From contig NZ_BHXQ01000008.1 in assembly GCF_003990915.1 (NCBI RefSeq), positions 1 through 64,000 on the forward strand: a stretch of 64,000 bases of DNA. Reading direction: 5' to 3'. Below the pieces are notes generated by a model, which was not told the DNA's origin, did not search any database, and saw nothing but the letters and a program-made list of their open reading frames with translations. Of the stretch, positions 45,499-53,810 are shown piece by piece. The DNA is from Chryseotalea sanaruensis. GTDB lineage: Bacteria > Bacteroidota > Bacteroidia > Cytophagales > Cyclobacteriaceae. A program made the translations under genes and the position numbers. Every line of letters starts with the position of its first letter. Position 1 is the first letter of the stretch.

Positions 45499-46292
45499 AA
45501 CTTTGTCACTAAATAATACACAAGATTAAAGATAAAAATTAAAGCGGCTGTTATTCCCATATTAAAACCTTTGCTAACGTTATGCCTGTAATAAAAGGCC
45601 GCAAGTGTAAAGATAATTAAGGCTAAAGGGGCAAAAACAAAACCACGATAAATAGAAGAGAAAATTTTTACATGTTGTTGTTTACTTCTCACTTCGGTAA
45701 TCTCACGCATCAACCACGATTTACCTAATACTATGGTATCCATACCGGCAATGATATCGATATCATCGGCCTCTAGCCTAAATGAACTGCCTTGTTGTGT
45801 GTAAATGATGGCGTGGGTATTGCCACCGTATCTTCTGCTGGTTGTTCTTAACTGACGGCTTTCAAACTGCTCTGTTACCTGTTGTCGGGGTAAAACATAA
45901 TCGATAAAAAGAAGGGCACTAATTACCATGAGTGTTTTTGTTATTAAAACAATTCTGGGCAAATACTCTTTCATCAATTCGTAAGTATCATCCTTGCGAT
46001 TGGCATGCTGCCTGGGTGCACGCGGTCTGTATTTGGGGTCGCGGTGGGTTTGCTGGGGCGGTGGCTGCGGACTTTGGTATACGGGGTTAATCAACCGTTG
46101 ATCATACGCATAACGCAACTGAGGGTCTCCCAGTGTTTCGTAGGCTTCATTTACTTCTTTAAAAAAGCGCTCTGCTTCAGGGTGGGGATTTTTATCAGGG
46201 TGATATTGCAGCGCCAACTTGCGGTAAGCACGTTTAATATCTGCAGCATGTGCACTGGGAGACACACCTAATATCGCGTAATAGTTTTTCAT
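45495..46292 (-). CDS. Membrane-anchored DnaJ-domain protein
   Basis: 265 residues. The J domain occupies 1-70 with the essential HPD at 31-33 and the helix NEAYETLGDPQLRYAYD. A Pro/Gln/Arg-rich linker (about 73-100) follows. Three TM segments lie near 114-135, 212-232 and 245-264, so this is a type III J protein at the cytoplasmic membrane. It would stimulate DnaK locally. Between the first two TM segments is a region of unknown role (140-205). It precedes and overlaps the eIF1-like gene. Confidence 0.85.
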   Translation of the reverse strand: MKNYYAILGVSPSAHAADIKRAYRKLALQYHPDKNPHPEAERFFKEVNEAYETLGDPQLRYAYDQRLINPVYQSPQPPPQQTHRDPKYRPRAPRQHANRKDDTYELMKEYLPRIVLITKTLMVISALLFIDYVLPRQQVTEQFESRQLRTTSRRYGGNTHAIIYTQQGSSFRLEADDIDIIAGMDTIVLGKSWLMREITEVRSKQQHVKIFSSIYRGFVFAPLALIIFTLAAFYYRHNVSKGFNMGITAALIFIFNLVYYLVTKL

Positions 46293-46298
46293 TAAAAG

Positions 46299-46324
46299 AA
46301 AAGCCCTGTTTTACCAGGGCTTTT
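46299..46324 (-). terminator. Terminator of the two-domain stress protein gene
   Basis: Perfect 10-bp stem AAAAGCCCTG / CAGGGCTTTT with a 6-nt loop, then CTTTT on the minus strand. It lies 25 bp after the stop at 46349 and just before the DnaJ-domain start at 46292. Confidence 0.85.
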
Positions 46325-46348
46325 AATTGTTATAACTAAAGTTTAAGC

Positions 46349-47215
46349 TTATTTCTTTTTGCGTTTGGTTACAAAAGTAAGCACAGGGCGCTTGCTGTGA
46401 CTCACCACATCTTCGGCAATACTGCCTGCCAATACGTGAGCAAATCCAGTACGGCCATGTGTAGCCATTGCAATCATATCTGCATCAATGCTATCGGCAA
46501 AGTATACGATACCCTCTTCTTCACTAAGGTCATTAAAGATGTTGATAGTGAATTTTTGCAATTGAAGTTTTATAGCGAAGTCTTCCATAGCCTTGCGTAC
46601 TACTACATCGCGTTGGAAGTTCGAAGGTGTGTTAATACGCACTAAGTGAACTGTTGAATCATACATCTCTTGTGCTTTCTTAACAAAACGAGAAAAAACT
46701 TCTTCATCTTTATTCATGGAAGTTGCGTATACAATATCCTTAAAGTTTTTAGTACCTGGTCTGCCATGTACAGTTAAAACAGGACAAGCGGCATGTCTTA
46801 CCACTTTCTCAGTGTTTGAACCGATTACCATTTCCTCCAGTGCTGTTTGCCCCGAAGTCCCCATCACCACAAGATCTACTTTGTGTTCTGTAATTATGGT
46901 GGTCATGCCATGAAACGGAGAACCAATTCTGAGTTCGCGCTTTACTTTAATGCCTTCCAATTTTGGATCGTTGGCCATTTTTTCCATCAGTTTTTTAGCT
47001 CGCTCTATCATCTTAAGCATAAACAGACGGTCCTCCATATCACCTTCAAGGTTTACCTGGCCAGCAACGCTAAAAGAGCCACCTCCAGAAGATGCTTCTT
47101 CAATAACGTGCAGAAGGGTTAATGTTGCTCCTGATCTCTTAGCAATGTCGGCCGCTACAGAAACGGCTGTCTGCGCTATCTTAGAGAAATCGGTAGGTAC
47201 AAGAATTTTTTTCAT
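46349..47215 (-). CDS. Two-domain universal stress protein (UspA family)
   Basis: 288 residues with two Usp domains (about 1-150 and 155-285). ATP-type motifs: GTSGQTALEEMVIGSN in the first and THGRTGFAHVLAGSI in the second, both G-x2-G-x9-G(S/A) like. Starts KKILVPTDFSKIAQTAV, typical of the family. Cytosolic, probably nucleotide binding, and often induced under oxygen limitation. It is 63 bp downstream of the single-domain Usp gene on the same strand and may be cotranscribed. Confidence 0.92.
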   Translation of the reverse strand: MKKILVPTDFSKIAQTAVSVAADIAKRSGATLTLLHVIEEASSGGGSFSVAGQVNLEGDMEDRLFMLKMIERAKKLMEKMANDPKLEGIKVKRELRIGSPFHGMTTIITEHKVDLVVMGTSGQTALEEMVIGSNTEKVVRHAACPVLTVHGRPGTKNFKDIVYATSMNKDEEVFSRFVKKAQEMYDSTVHLVRINTPSNFQRDVVVRKAMEDFAIKLQLQKFTINIFNDLSEEEGIVYFADSIDADMIAMATHGRTGFAHVLAGSIAEDVVSHSKRPVLTFVTKRKKK

Positions 47216-47278
47216 AAGCTAATGCTATTGGGTTTGAAGAGAATAAAGATAAGTAAATCTTTTAAAAGGCAAACAAGT

Positions 47279-47698
47279 TCAAGGAACCAATACTATTGGT
47301 ATCGTAACGCGTTTAATAAAAGTATTCCAGTCATTGTCGTTTACTCCGGCAATGGCGACATCCTTACTTAACACTATTAAACATATATCGGCATTTTGCA
47401 TGTGTACTTCCAATCTGTCCGTTTCAAAGCCCACTTCTGCCATAAAGGTGTGGGGTACTTTTTTTAAAATATTTATTGACAACTTCAATTTTTCGAAATG
47501 TTCAATGGCCTCGGCTTCCAGCTGCTTTTTTACCATTGGCCTTTCCTCTCCATATCGCTGAAACTTAAGTCTATACGGATACAGTATAAGCAAATTTGCT
47601 TTGTGATCCAACGCATCTTCTGCTGCCCACTTCAGGACTTTTTCAGTATTGATCGATAAATCGATCATGCACAAAATTGCTTTGCTAGTATCTTTCAC
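47279..47698 (-). CDS. Single-domain UspA-like protein
   Basis: 139 residues. It opens with AILCMIDLSINTEKVLKWA, the Usp beta1-alpha1 pattern, and ends with a strand VTIPIVLVP. The C-terminal glycine-rich nucleotide motif is missing (NADICLIVLSKDVAIAGVND instead), so ATP binding is doubtful. It is divergent from the PAS kinase at 47796, with a candidate Crp/Fnr site between them. Confidence 0.8.
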   Translation of the reverse strand: MKDTSKAILCMIDLSINTEKVLKWAAEDALDHKANLLILYPYRLKFQRYGEERPMVKKQLEAEAIEHFEKLKLSINILKKVPHTFMAEVGFETDRLEVHMQNADICLIVLSKDVAIAGVNDNDWNTFIKRVTIPIVLVP

Positions 47699-47755
47699 AA
47701 TGCTAACTTACAGGCCTTGGAGGCCATTTTTCGTGGACTTTTCTCAATTGAAATT

Positions 47756-47769
47756 ATGACTTTTGTCAT
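47756..47769. promoter_or_regulatory. Candidate Crp/Fnr-family site (ATGAC-TTTT-GTCAT)
   Basis: A perfect inverted repeat with 5-nt arms and a 4-nt spacer, keeping the TGA-N6-TCA spacing of Fnr/FixK boxes. It lies between the divergent Usp gene (start 47698) and PAS kinase gene (start 47796). A close match (ATGAT-TTTT-GTCAG) is upstream of ccoN. Confidence 0.55.
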
Positions 47770-47795
47770 TCGCAGTTAGATGTTATCTTTCAGGT

Positions 47796-49028
47796 ATGAA
47801 TAGGGAAACCCCCATACAGTTTCAAGAAATTTTTGAAGGATCGACAGAAGGCATTGTTATTGTCAACAAAACAGGGACAATTGTTGAAGCTAATCCCTCC
47901 TCTGAGCGAATATTTAATTACAATACAGGAGAGCTTATTGGTAAAAGCCTTGATTGTTTACTACCCGATCGGCTGAGAGTAAAACACAAACAATTTCGTG
48001 AAGACTTTCATAATGCTCCCTCACCACGCAGCATGGGCATGGGTCGAGATTTAATGGCCTTACGAAAAGACGGGTCTGAATTTCCAGTAGAGGTTAGTTT
48101 AAGCTATACGGAATCTAACGGCCAGTTTTTAGTTATGGCCTTCGTCATTGACATTACCCAACGCAAGAAAGCAGAAAATGCTCTCAAGCAAAGTGAAGAA
48201 CAGCTGATTGTATATGCGACAGAGCTGGAAAGAAAAGTAGAAGCCAGAACTGAGGCCCTAAATGAGTTGGTGCATAAGTTAGAAAATGAGGTTCAGGAAA
48301 GAAAAAAAGCTGAGGAGGAAGTTAGGAAATCACTTGAAAGAGAACGAGAACTCAATGATCTTAAATCAAAATTCGTTTCTATTGCTTCTCACGAATTCAG
48401 AACACCACTAAGTACTATACTAAGTTCAACTTCATTGATTCAGCAATACAAAGAGCGAAATGAATTCGATAAACAAGATAAACATATAAACCGTATTAAA
48501 TCATCGGTAAATCATTTAACAGGCATACTTAATGACTTCCTTTCACTTGGGAAGCTGGAAGAAGGAAAACTCGAAGTGCTTAGGGAAACTTTCACCCTTA
48601 AGGACTTTCTTTATGAGGTGCTGGACGAAGTAAGGCCTAGCTTAAAAGATGAACAGAGTCTTGTAATTGACATGTTGAAGGATTATAAGGTGGATACTGA
48701 CCCACGTATGCTTCGGAATATTCTTTTCAATCTTCTTTCTAATGCAAGCAAATACTCAGACAAAGGCAAAAAAATTACATTGAAGTGCACTTGTGGAAAT
48801 GAAAAACTCATACTAATGGTAATGGATGAAGGTATCGGTATTCCTGATACTGAGTTAAAGTATTTATTTGATCGTTTCTTCAGAGCCAGCAATGTCACCA
48901 ACATACAGGGTACAGGACTTGGACTGCATATTGTAAAACGCTATGTAGATCTTTTAAAAGGAACCATTTCTTTTACCAGCGAAGAAGGAAAAGGAAGTAT
49001 ATTTACGATTGAGATACCTATAACATAA
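47796..49028 (+). CDS. PAS-domain histidine kinase paired with a receiver-Crp regulator
   Basis: 410 residues from ATG 47796; an in-frame TTG at 47763 is less likely. Soluble. One PAS domain (about 10-125), a coiled coil (130-185), HisKA with His199 (IASHEFRTPLS), and HATPase (NLLSNASKYS, DEGIGIPD, GTGLGLHIV). In the PAS, His64 (LRVKHKQF) and Arg84 (GMGRD) fall where FixL has its haem ligand and distal Arg. This F-helix motif also occurs in PAS domains with no known haem. The next gene, 1 nt on, encodes the partner regulator, and the cco cluster follows. Confidence 0.88.
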   Translation: MNRETPIQFQEIFEGSTEGIVIVNKTGTIVEANPSSERIFNYNTGELIGKSLDCLLPDRLRVKHKQFREDFHNAPSPRSMGMGRDLMALRKDGSEFPVEVSLSYTESNGQFLVMAFVIDITQRKKAENALKQSEEQLIVYATELERKVEARTEALNELVHKLENEVQERKKAEEEVRKSLERERELNDLKSKFVSIASHEFRTPLSTILSSTSLIQQYKERNEFDKQDKHINRIKSSVNHLTGILNDFLSLGKLEEGKLEVLRETFTLKDFLYEVLDEVRPSLKDEQSLVIDMLKDYKVDTDPRMLRNILFNLLSNASKYSDKGKKITLKCTCGNEKLILMVMDEGIGIPDTELKYLFDRFFRASNVTNIQGTGLGLHIVKRYVDLLKGTISFTSEEGKGSIFTIEIPIT

Positions 49029-49029
49029 G

Positions 49030-50094
49030 ATGAAAAAGATTTTGCTTATTGAAGACAATCAGGATGTTCGTGAGAATACCGCTGAAATTCTTACCCTTGC
49101 AGGATATCAGGTGAGCATTGCACCAAACGGTAAAGCCGGTGTAGAAAAAGCACTGCAGGAAAGGCCTGATCTGATCATCTGTGATATTATGATGCCAGAA
49201 CTTGACGGTTTTGGTGTATTACATATTCTCAATAAAAATTCTGACACTGCCACCATACCTTTTATTTTTCTGACAGCCAAAGCTGAAAAAACAGATATGC
49301 GTAAGGGCATGACACTTGGCGCTGACGATTATTTAACAAAACCTTTTGACGATACTGATTTATTAAATGCCGTTGAAGCTAGATTGCGTAAACGCGATCT
49401 ACTCCTGCAATCCTACGACAACACGGAAGCTGGTTTACAGACTTTTATCAAGGACGTAAAGAAAATACTGAAGATTGAAGACCTGGCTAAAGACCAAAAA
49501 CTAAAGAACTACAAAAAGAAAGCAACCATCTTTGATGAAGGTGAAAGTGCTTCTTCACTTTATTTTGTTAAGTCAGGACAAGTAAAACTTTTTAAAGCAC
49601 ACCCTGACGGCAAAGAGTTAATTGTTAGTTTACATAAAGCCGGTGATTTTTTTGGCTTTGAAGCCATTCTTCAAAATGAGTCCTACACGGAATCAGCAGT
49701 AGCCCTGGAGGATACTGAGCTACACCTGCTACCCAAATCTGATTTTCTGGCGATTATGTATAGTAATGTTGAGATTGCAAAAAGCTTTATCTCTTTACTT
49801 TGCAGCAAAGTACAGGAGAAGGAAGAACAATTGCTTCACCTGGCATACAACTCCATTCGTCAACGTACTGCTGAATCTTTATTAAAACTTCATTCGCTAA
49901 AACCAACAGAAGATACCCTAAGCATTGCGAGAGAGGATTTGGCTAAAATGGTGGGTACGGCTACAGAGTCTGTTATTCGTGTGCTGTCAGATTTTAAGGA
50001 TGAGGGCTTAATTGATATTATTAGCGGAAAGATCATTTTAAAACACACCGGTAAACTAGAACAAGTTGTTCGTTGGAGTGTGGCTAGAAAATGA
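49030..50094 (+). CDS. Response regulator fused to a Crp/Fnr-type effector
   Basis: 354 residues. Receiver domain 1-120 with acidic pair Glu8/Asp9, phospho-acceptor Asp52 (IICDIMMPELDG), Thr82 and Lys104. A cyclic-nucleotide-binding-like beta roll covers about 155-270 (FDEGESASSLYFVKSGQVKL, LHKAGDFFGFEAIL). The Crp-type winged HTH is at about 285-345 (IAREDLAKMVGTATESVIRV). There is no N-terminal Cys cluster, so oxygen is not read by an Fe-S centre as in Fnr; phosphorylation by the preceding kinase should be the signal. In effect a FixJ receiver and a FixK DNA-binding part are merged in one protein. It converges on the TauE/SafE gene with no gap. Confidence 0.9.
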   Translation: MKKILLIEDNQDVRENTAEILTLAGYQVSIAPNGKAGVEKALQERPDLIICDIMMPELDGFGVLHILNKNSDTATIPFIFLTAKAEKTDMRKGMTLGADDYLTKPFDDTDLLNAVEARLRKRDLLLQSYDNTEAGLQTFIKDVKKILKIEDLAKDQKLKNYKKKATIFDEGESASSLYFVKSGQVKLFKAHPDGKELIVSLHKAGDFFGFEAILQNESYTESAVALEDTELHLLPKSDFLAIMYSNVEIAKSFISLLCSKVQEKEEQLLHLAYNSIRQRTAESLLKLHSLKPTEDTLSIAREDLAKMVGTATESVIRVLSDFKDEGLIDIISGKIILKHTGKLEQVVRWSVARK

Positions 50095-50781
50095 TTAATC
50101 GCAAACAGCAGGTGTAGAAACAGACAAAGGCTCTTGCAAACCTGCGTGGTGATGCGCGTGCATTGTACGACCTATCAATAATACACCCAAACCAATCATC
50201 ATCACAGTAGTCAGTTTACTGTAATTGATTTTTATGTAACCACCAATAAATTTAAGTACATAAGGCATTCCAATCATTACCGGAAAAGTACCCAGACCAA
50301 ATAGTAGCATAAATAAAAATCCTTCTGCCGGAGTATCTAATGTGAGCGTGTAAGAAAGCGCCAGGTAAGTAAGGCCACAGGGTAAAATACCGTTGAGTGT
50401 GCCTAGTATAAAAAGGCTTGCAGTATTTTTCTTTTTTAACTGATTAGCAAACTTACTTTTAACAATCAAACTTACCTTATTGATAAGTGTAGATAGCAAA
50501 GGTATACGAAGAGATGAAAGGGTGCCTATACCCAAAAGGATTAACAACACACCCAAAATAATTGATACATACGTTTGGATTGCCTGGAAATTAAATAGCG
50601 AGCCAAAAGTTGCCACTAAGGCTCCGAAAGTACCATACACGAGAATTCTCCCTGTGTTGTATACAAATCTATTAAAAAGAAGTTGTCGATTAAATGAAGT
50701 AACCGCTAATGCAAGAGGGCTGCACATACCTGCACAATGCAAGCTGCCACCAATACCCAAAAGCAAAGCTGTCCAGATCAT
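50095..50781 (-). CDS. TauE/SafE-like membrane protein of the cco cluster
   Basis: 228 residues with about six TM segments. The first TM carries GSLHCAGMCSPLAL, the CxxxC motif of the membrane family found beside ccoGHS in many genomes, related to the DsbD transmembrane part. A C-terminal HAHHHAG is a possible metal-binding tail. It is thought to help copper delivery or thiol redox during cbb3 assembly; the sulfite-exporter name of the family is probably not its function here. It overlaps the fixH gene by 4 bp. Confidence 0.82.
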   Translation of the reverse strand: MIWTALLLGIGGSLHCAGMCSPLALAVTSFNRQLLFNRFVYNTGRILVYGTFGALVATFGSLFNFQAIQTYVSIILGVLLILLGIGTLSSLRIPLLSTLINKVSLIVKSKFANQLKKKNTASLFILGTLNGILPCGLTYLALSYTLTLDTPAEGFLFMLLFGLGTFPVMIGMPYVLKFIGGYIKINYSKLTTVMMIGLGVLLIGRTMHAHHHAGLQEPLSVSTPAVCD

Positions 50782-51206
50782 ATTACTATTGTCTTGTCAA
50801 TGCGATACTGTTTAGTACCTTCTGTCCATTCTAACCTTAATTTATACAATCCACTGTTCAAATCCGATAGTTCAAATTGCTGAATTGAGTCTGTCTGTTG
50901 CTTCACTGTAAAGCTACGATCCTGATCGGCATTTGATGGACGCATCAAGGTAAGTGTCCCCTTCTCAATTTTTTCAAAATCGATATAGTTAATAGTAAGG
51001 GACTTAGTGATAATGGTTACCGTTGGTTTATTTGCCAAGGCATTAGCATTTTCATAAGCTTCAAATTGTTCCTGATAATGAAGGTCGTCTTCATAGTACT
51101 TTTTGGATACCAGACCTACATCTTCGCGAAAGCAAACCACCACAAGAGTAGCAATGAAAGCCACAAAGAAAATAAATACAACTACAATCGATTTTCCCCA
51201 ATTCAT
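50778..51206 (-). CDS. ccoH: FixH/CcoH-family cbb3 assembly protein
   Basis: 142 residues. A single N-terminal TM segment (about 7-25) is followed by VGLVSKKYYEDDLHYQEQ, the FixH-family signature, and a periplasmic Ig-like beta domain ending LYKLRLEWTEG. CcoH is required for stable assembly of the cbb3 oxidase. It lies 48 bp downstream of ccoG and overlaps the next gene, indicating one operon. Confidence 0.88.
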   Translation of the reverse strand: MNWGKSIVVVFIFFVAFIATLVVVCFREDVGLVSKKYYEDDLHYQEQFEAYENANALANKPTVTIITKSLTINYIDFEKIEKGTLTLMRPSNADQDRSFTVKQQTDSIQQFELSDLNSGLYKLRLEWTEGTKQYRIDKTIVI

Positions 51207-51240
51207 ACTTCAAATTTTAAATCTCAAATTTCAAATTCGC
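51207..51240. repeat. AT-rich TTTCAAATT repeat between ccoG and ccoH
   Basis: Short direct and inverted TTCAAATTT/AAATCTCAAATTTC units, of the same type as at 37619 and 41534. It fills the whole intergenic gap. Confidence 0.4.
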
Positions 51241-51254
51241 ACCGAATAAAACGT

Positions 51255-52679
51255 CTACTTTTTAATTGAGACAGGTCCGATAAATTTTGTTTTCACAACT
51301 TCTATTACCTCACCTTTTTCACTTACCTCCAGCGCAATACTGGTTTTTGCTTCTTTAATAGCTTCTGCAGGTAGCTCAAGTATAATCACGCGTTTCACCA
51401 ATTGTTCTGCCGGTAGTTTTATTAGCGGCTCTCCAATAAGCTGAAGACTGGTTTCTACCGGAGAAATAACACGGATGGTTAACTCACGATCATCAAATGA
51501 TTTATTGATAAACTCAATGTTATATAAATTAGTAACACCTCCCCTATCAGTTTTTTGGAACAAGGTGCCCGGTACTTTTAATAAGGTGGTTTCAATGGGA
51601 GATCTTGTAAATACCATGAAACTTAACAAAACCAGCAGTGCTGTTAAAACAATCGAATAACCCATTACTCTTGGGTTCCACAATTGCTGAACTCTGTTAA
51701 CAATAGAATTGTAAGAGGCAAAACGAATCAAACCTTTGGGTTTATCAATCTTCACCATCACATCATCACAAACATCAATACAGGCTGTGCAGTTTACGCA
51801 CTCCAATTGTGTACCATTGCGTATGTCAATTCCAGTAGGACAAACATGCACACACAACTTACAGTCTATACAATCTCCTTTGTCAAGCCTTGGTTCGTTC
51901 TTTTTTATTTTACCACGTTGTTCGCCTCTCAGCCAATCGTAGGCTACTACTATCGACTCTTTGCCTAATAGCACACCTTGAAGCCTTCCGTAAGGACACA
52001 CTACAATACAAGCTTGCTCACGAAACCATGCAAATACAAAATAGAATATACCTGTAAACGCAACCAATCCTATAAAACCAGCCATGTGTTCGGCAGGTGG
52101 CTGTTGTACTATGGCTATTACCTGATCAAGACCGATCAGATAAGCCATGGCAGTATGGGCAATTAAAATAGCAATGGAAACAAAAATAATTTGCTTGCCA
52201 CCCTTCTTTATTATTTTCTCCTTCGTCCAGGGTGCTGCTTTAAGTTTGCGTTGCTGGTTGGCGTCACCTTCAATCCAATATTCAATTTTTCTGTACACCA
52301 TTTCCATGAACAAAGTCTGCGGACAAGCCCAACCACACCACACCCTGCCAAAGACAACAGTAAAGAGAATAACGAATACAAAAAATGTAATAAGTGTTAA
52401 TGCCAGCAAGACAAAATCTTGCGGCCAAAATACCTGACCGAATACAATAAACTTTCTCTCAAAAATATTGAAGAGCATAAAAGGTTGCCCATTAATTTTA
52501 ATAAAGGGGCCACTAAAAAAGAGTGCGAGTAAAATGATGGTTACAAGTACGCGCTTGTTGTGAAAAAAGCCAGCGGGTTTTTTGGGGTACACCCAAATCC
52601 GCTTGCCTTTTTCATCAACAGTTCCTATTGAATTTCTAAACTCTTCTTCGTATTGATAAAGTTGATCTGTATTCTTCAT
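51255..52679 (-). CDS. ccoG: Cytochrome c oxidase accessory protein CcoG (FixG)
   Basis: 474 residues. About five TM segments, with a CGWACPQTLF motif after the third and a cytosolic ferredoxin region (about 255-310) holding two 4Fe-4S motifs: CIDCKLCVHVCP and CVNCTACIDVC. A C-terminal Ig-like domain (about 370-470) is typical of FixG. CcoG reduces copper for insertion into cbb3 oxidase. It starts 3 bp after the ccoP stop region on the same strand. Confidence 0.95.
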   Translation of the reverse strand: MKNTDQLYQYEEEFRNSIGTVDEKGKRIWVYPKKPAGFFHNKRVLVTIILLALFFSGPFIKINGQPFMLFNIFERKFIVFGQVFWPQDFVLLALTLITFFVFVILFTVVFGRVWCGWACPQTLFMEMVYRKIEYWIEGDANQQRKLKAAPWTKEKIIKKGGKQIIFVSIAILIAHTAMAYLIGLDQVIAIVQQPPAEHMAGFIGLVAFTGIFYFVFAWFREQACIVVCPYGRLQGVLLGKESIVVAYDWLRGEQRGKIKKNEPRLDKGDCIDCKLCVHVCPTGIDIRNGTQLECVNCTACIDVCDDVMVKIDKPKGLIRFASYNSIVNRVQQLWNPRVMGYSIVLTALLVLLSFMVFTRSPIETTLLKVPGTLFQKTDRGGVTNLYNIEFINKSFDDRELTIRVISPVETSLQLIGEPLIKLPAEQLVKRVIILELPAEAIKEAKTSIALEVSEKGEVIEVVKTKFIGPVSIKK

Positions 52680-52682
52680 GGT

Positions 52683-53615
52683 TTATAAAGAGGCTTGCGC
52701 CTTCACTGAATCTGCCTGCACACCTTCTACCTTCACTTCTTCTTTCCAAACTGCACCCTGTGGCGCTTTCGCATTTGGTGGGTTAGTGCCTTTCAAACTC
52801 ATAATGAAAAATGATACATCACGAATTTCCTCCGGTTTCAGAATAGCATTCCAGGCAATCATACCTTTTTCAGGCACGCCATTTTTTACAACTGTAAACA
52901 CATTCTGAATACTACCACCGTGTAGCCAATACTCATCGGTAAGGTTGGGGCCAATACTACCTTCACCCTTCTCTTTATGACAAGAGACACAATTATTTTT
53001 AAACACCACTGCCCCCTTACTAATTAACGCGGCATCGGCTGTATAGCTAAGAGTTGCTTCATCAATAGCGGCAACGGGTTCAGCAGCACGAATTTTTCTC
53101 AATTGCTCTTCCGCCATAGCTACTTCGTTCTCGTACTCTTGCTGTTGCAAAGGCACACTATCGGTAACATGGTACACAATAAGGTAAACAACAGACCAGG
53201 CAATAGTTCCATAGAACAACCATTTCCACCATGGTGGCAGGTGATTATCCAATTCTTTTATGCCATCGTAGTTATGATCTAACTCAATAGTAGCCTCTTT
53301 TTCAAGTGGAATTGCGTTGGTTAATTTTCTATCTAATTTTTGCCACCAACTTGGTTCAGGCTTGTATTCGATGCCAAGTGCCGCAGCTTTTTCTTTTGCA
53401 GCTCTTTCTACAAATGTATTCAGTACTTGTAGCAACATAATGGCTACAATAAATACAAGTACCGTAACCAACACCACCAATGCCATCAATGCATAAAAAG
53501 GTGCCATTGGATGATTAATGGGATCATCCCAAAATCCTTTTGTTACAGGTGCATCTTGTGCCCACACACTGGCAGGCAGCAGAAATAGGATGAAAATGAT
53601 TATTCTATTTTTCAT
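52683..53615 (-). CDS. ccoP: cbb3 oxidase cytochrome c subunit CcoP, single haem
   Basis: 310 residues from ATG 53615 (MKNRII, start of a signal-like segment); the frame opens at 53648. N-terminal TM about 5-20, second TM about 40-65, then LPPWWKWLFYGTI with a third TM, as in CcoP. Only one haem-binding CxxCH (CVSCH, about 209-213) is present, followed by a cytochrome c domain with GPNLTDEYWLHGG and GVPEKGM as Met ligand region. CcoP is usually dihaem; this one is monohaem. It overlaps the ccoQ end by 11 bp. Confidence 0.92.
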   Translation of the reverse strand: MKNRIIIFILFLLPASVWAQDAPVTKGFWDDPINHPMAPFYALMALVVLVTVLVFIVAIMLLQVLNTFVERAAKEKAAALGIEYKPEPSWWQKLDRKLTNAIPLEKEATIELDHNYDGIKELDNHLPPWWKWLFYGTIAWSVVYLIVYHVTDSVPLQQQEYENEVAMAEEQLRKIRAAEPVAAIDEATLSYTADAALISKGAVVFKNNCVSCHKEKGEGSIGPNLTDEYWLHGGSIQNVFTVVKNGVPEKGMIAWNAILKPEEIRDVSFFIMSLKGTNPPNAKAPQGAVWKEEVKVEGVQADSVKAQASL

Positions 53616-53799
53616 GGCCGGCAGGATTTGAGTTGCTAGTTGCATCATCTATAGGCATGTTGCTCATGTGTTTAATAAACTGCTTGTTAACTGTAAAAGT
53701 CCATAAGATCAACAAGAGAAAGAACACAAAGAAAATAACAAACGATATGATAGGCCAGATGGCTATGTTATCGATGCTTTGAAGAATATTTTTATACAT
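53605..53799 (-). CDS. ccoQ: CcoQ/FixQ-like small membrane subunit
   Basis: 64 residues, one TM segment (about 14-37, WPIISFVIFFVFFLLLILW) followed by a short polar tail, as in CcoQ. It lies exactly between the CcoNO fusion gene (11 bp) and ccoP, the canonical place. It stabilises the interaction of CcoP with the core complex. Confidence 0.85.
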   Translation of the reverse strand: MYKNILQSIDNIAIWPIISFVIFFVFFLLLILWTFTVNKQFIKHMSNMPIDDATSNSNPAGHEK

Positions 53800-53810
53800 A
53801 ATCTTATTCG

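Noticed and set aside
49030..50094. Fnr-type oxygen sensor with an Fe-S cluster
   Set aside because: The Crp-like part lacks the N-terminal Cys cluster; only isolated Cys residues occur, so phosphorylation is the likely signal.
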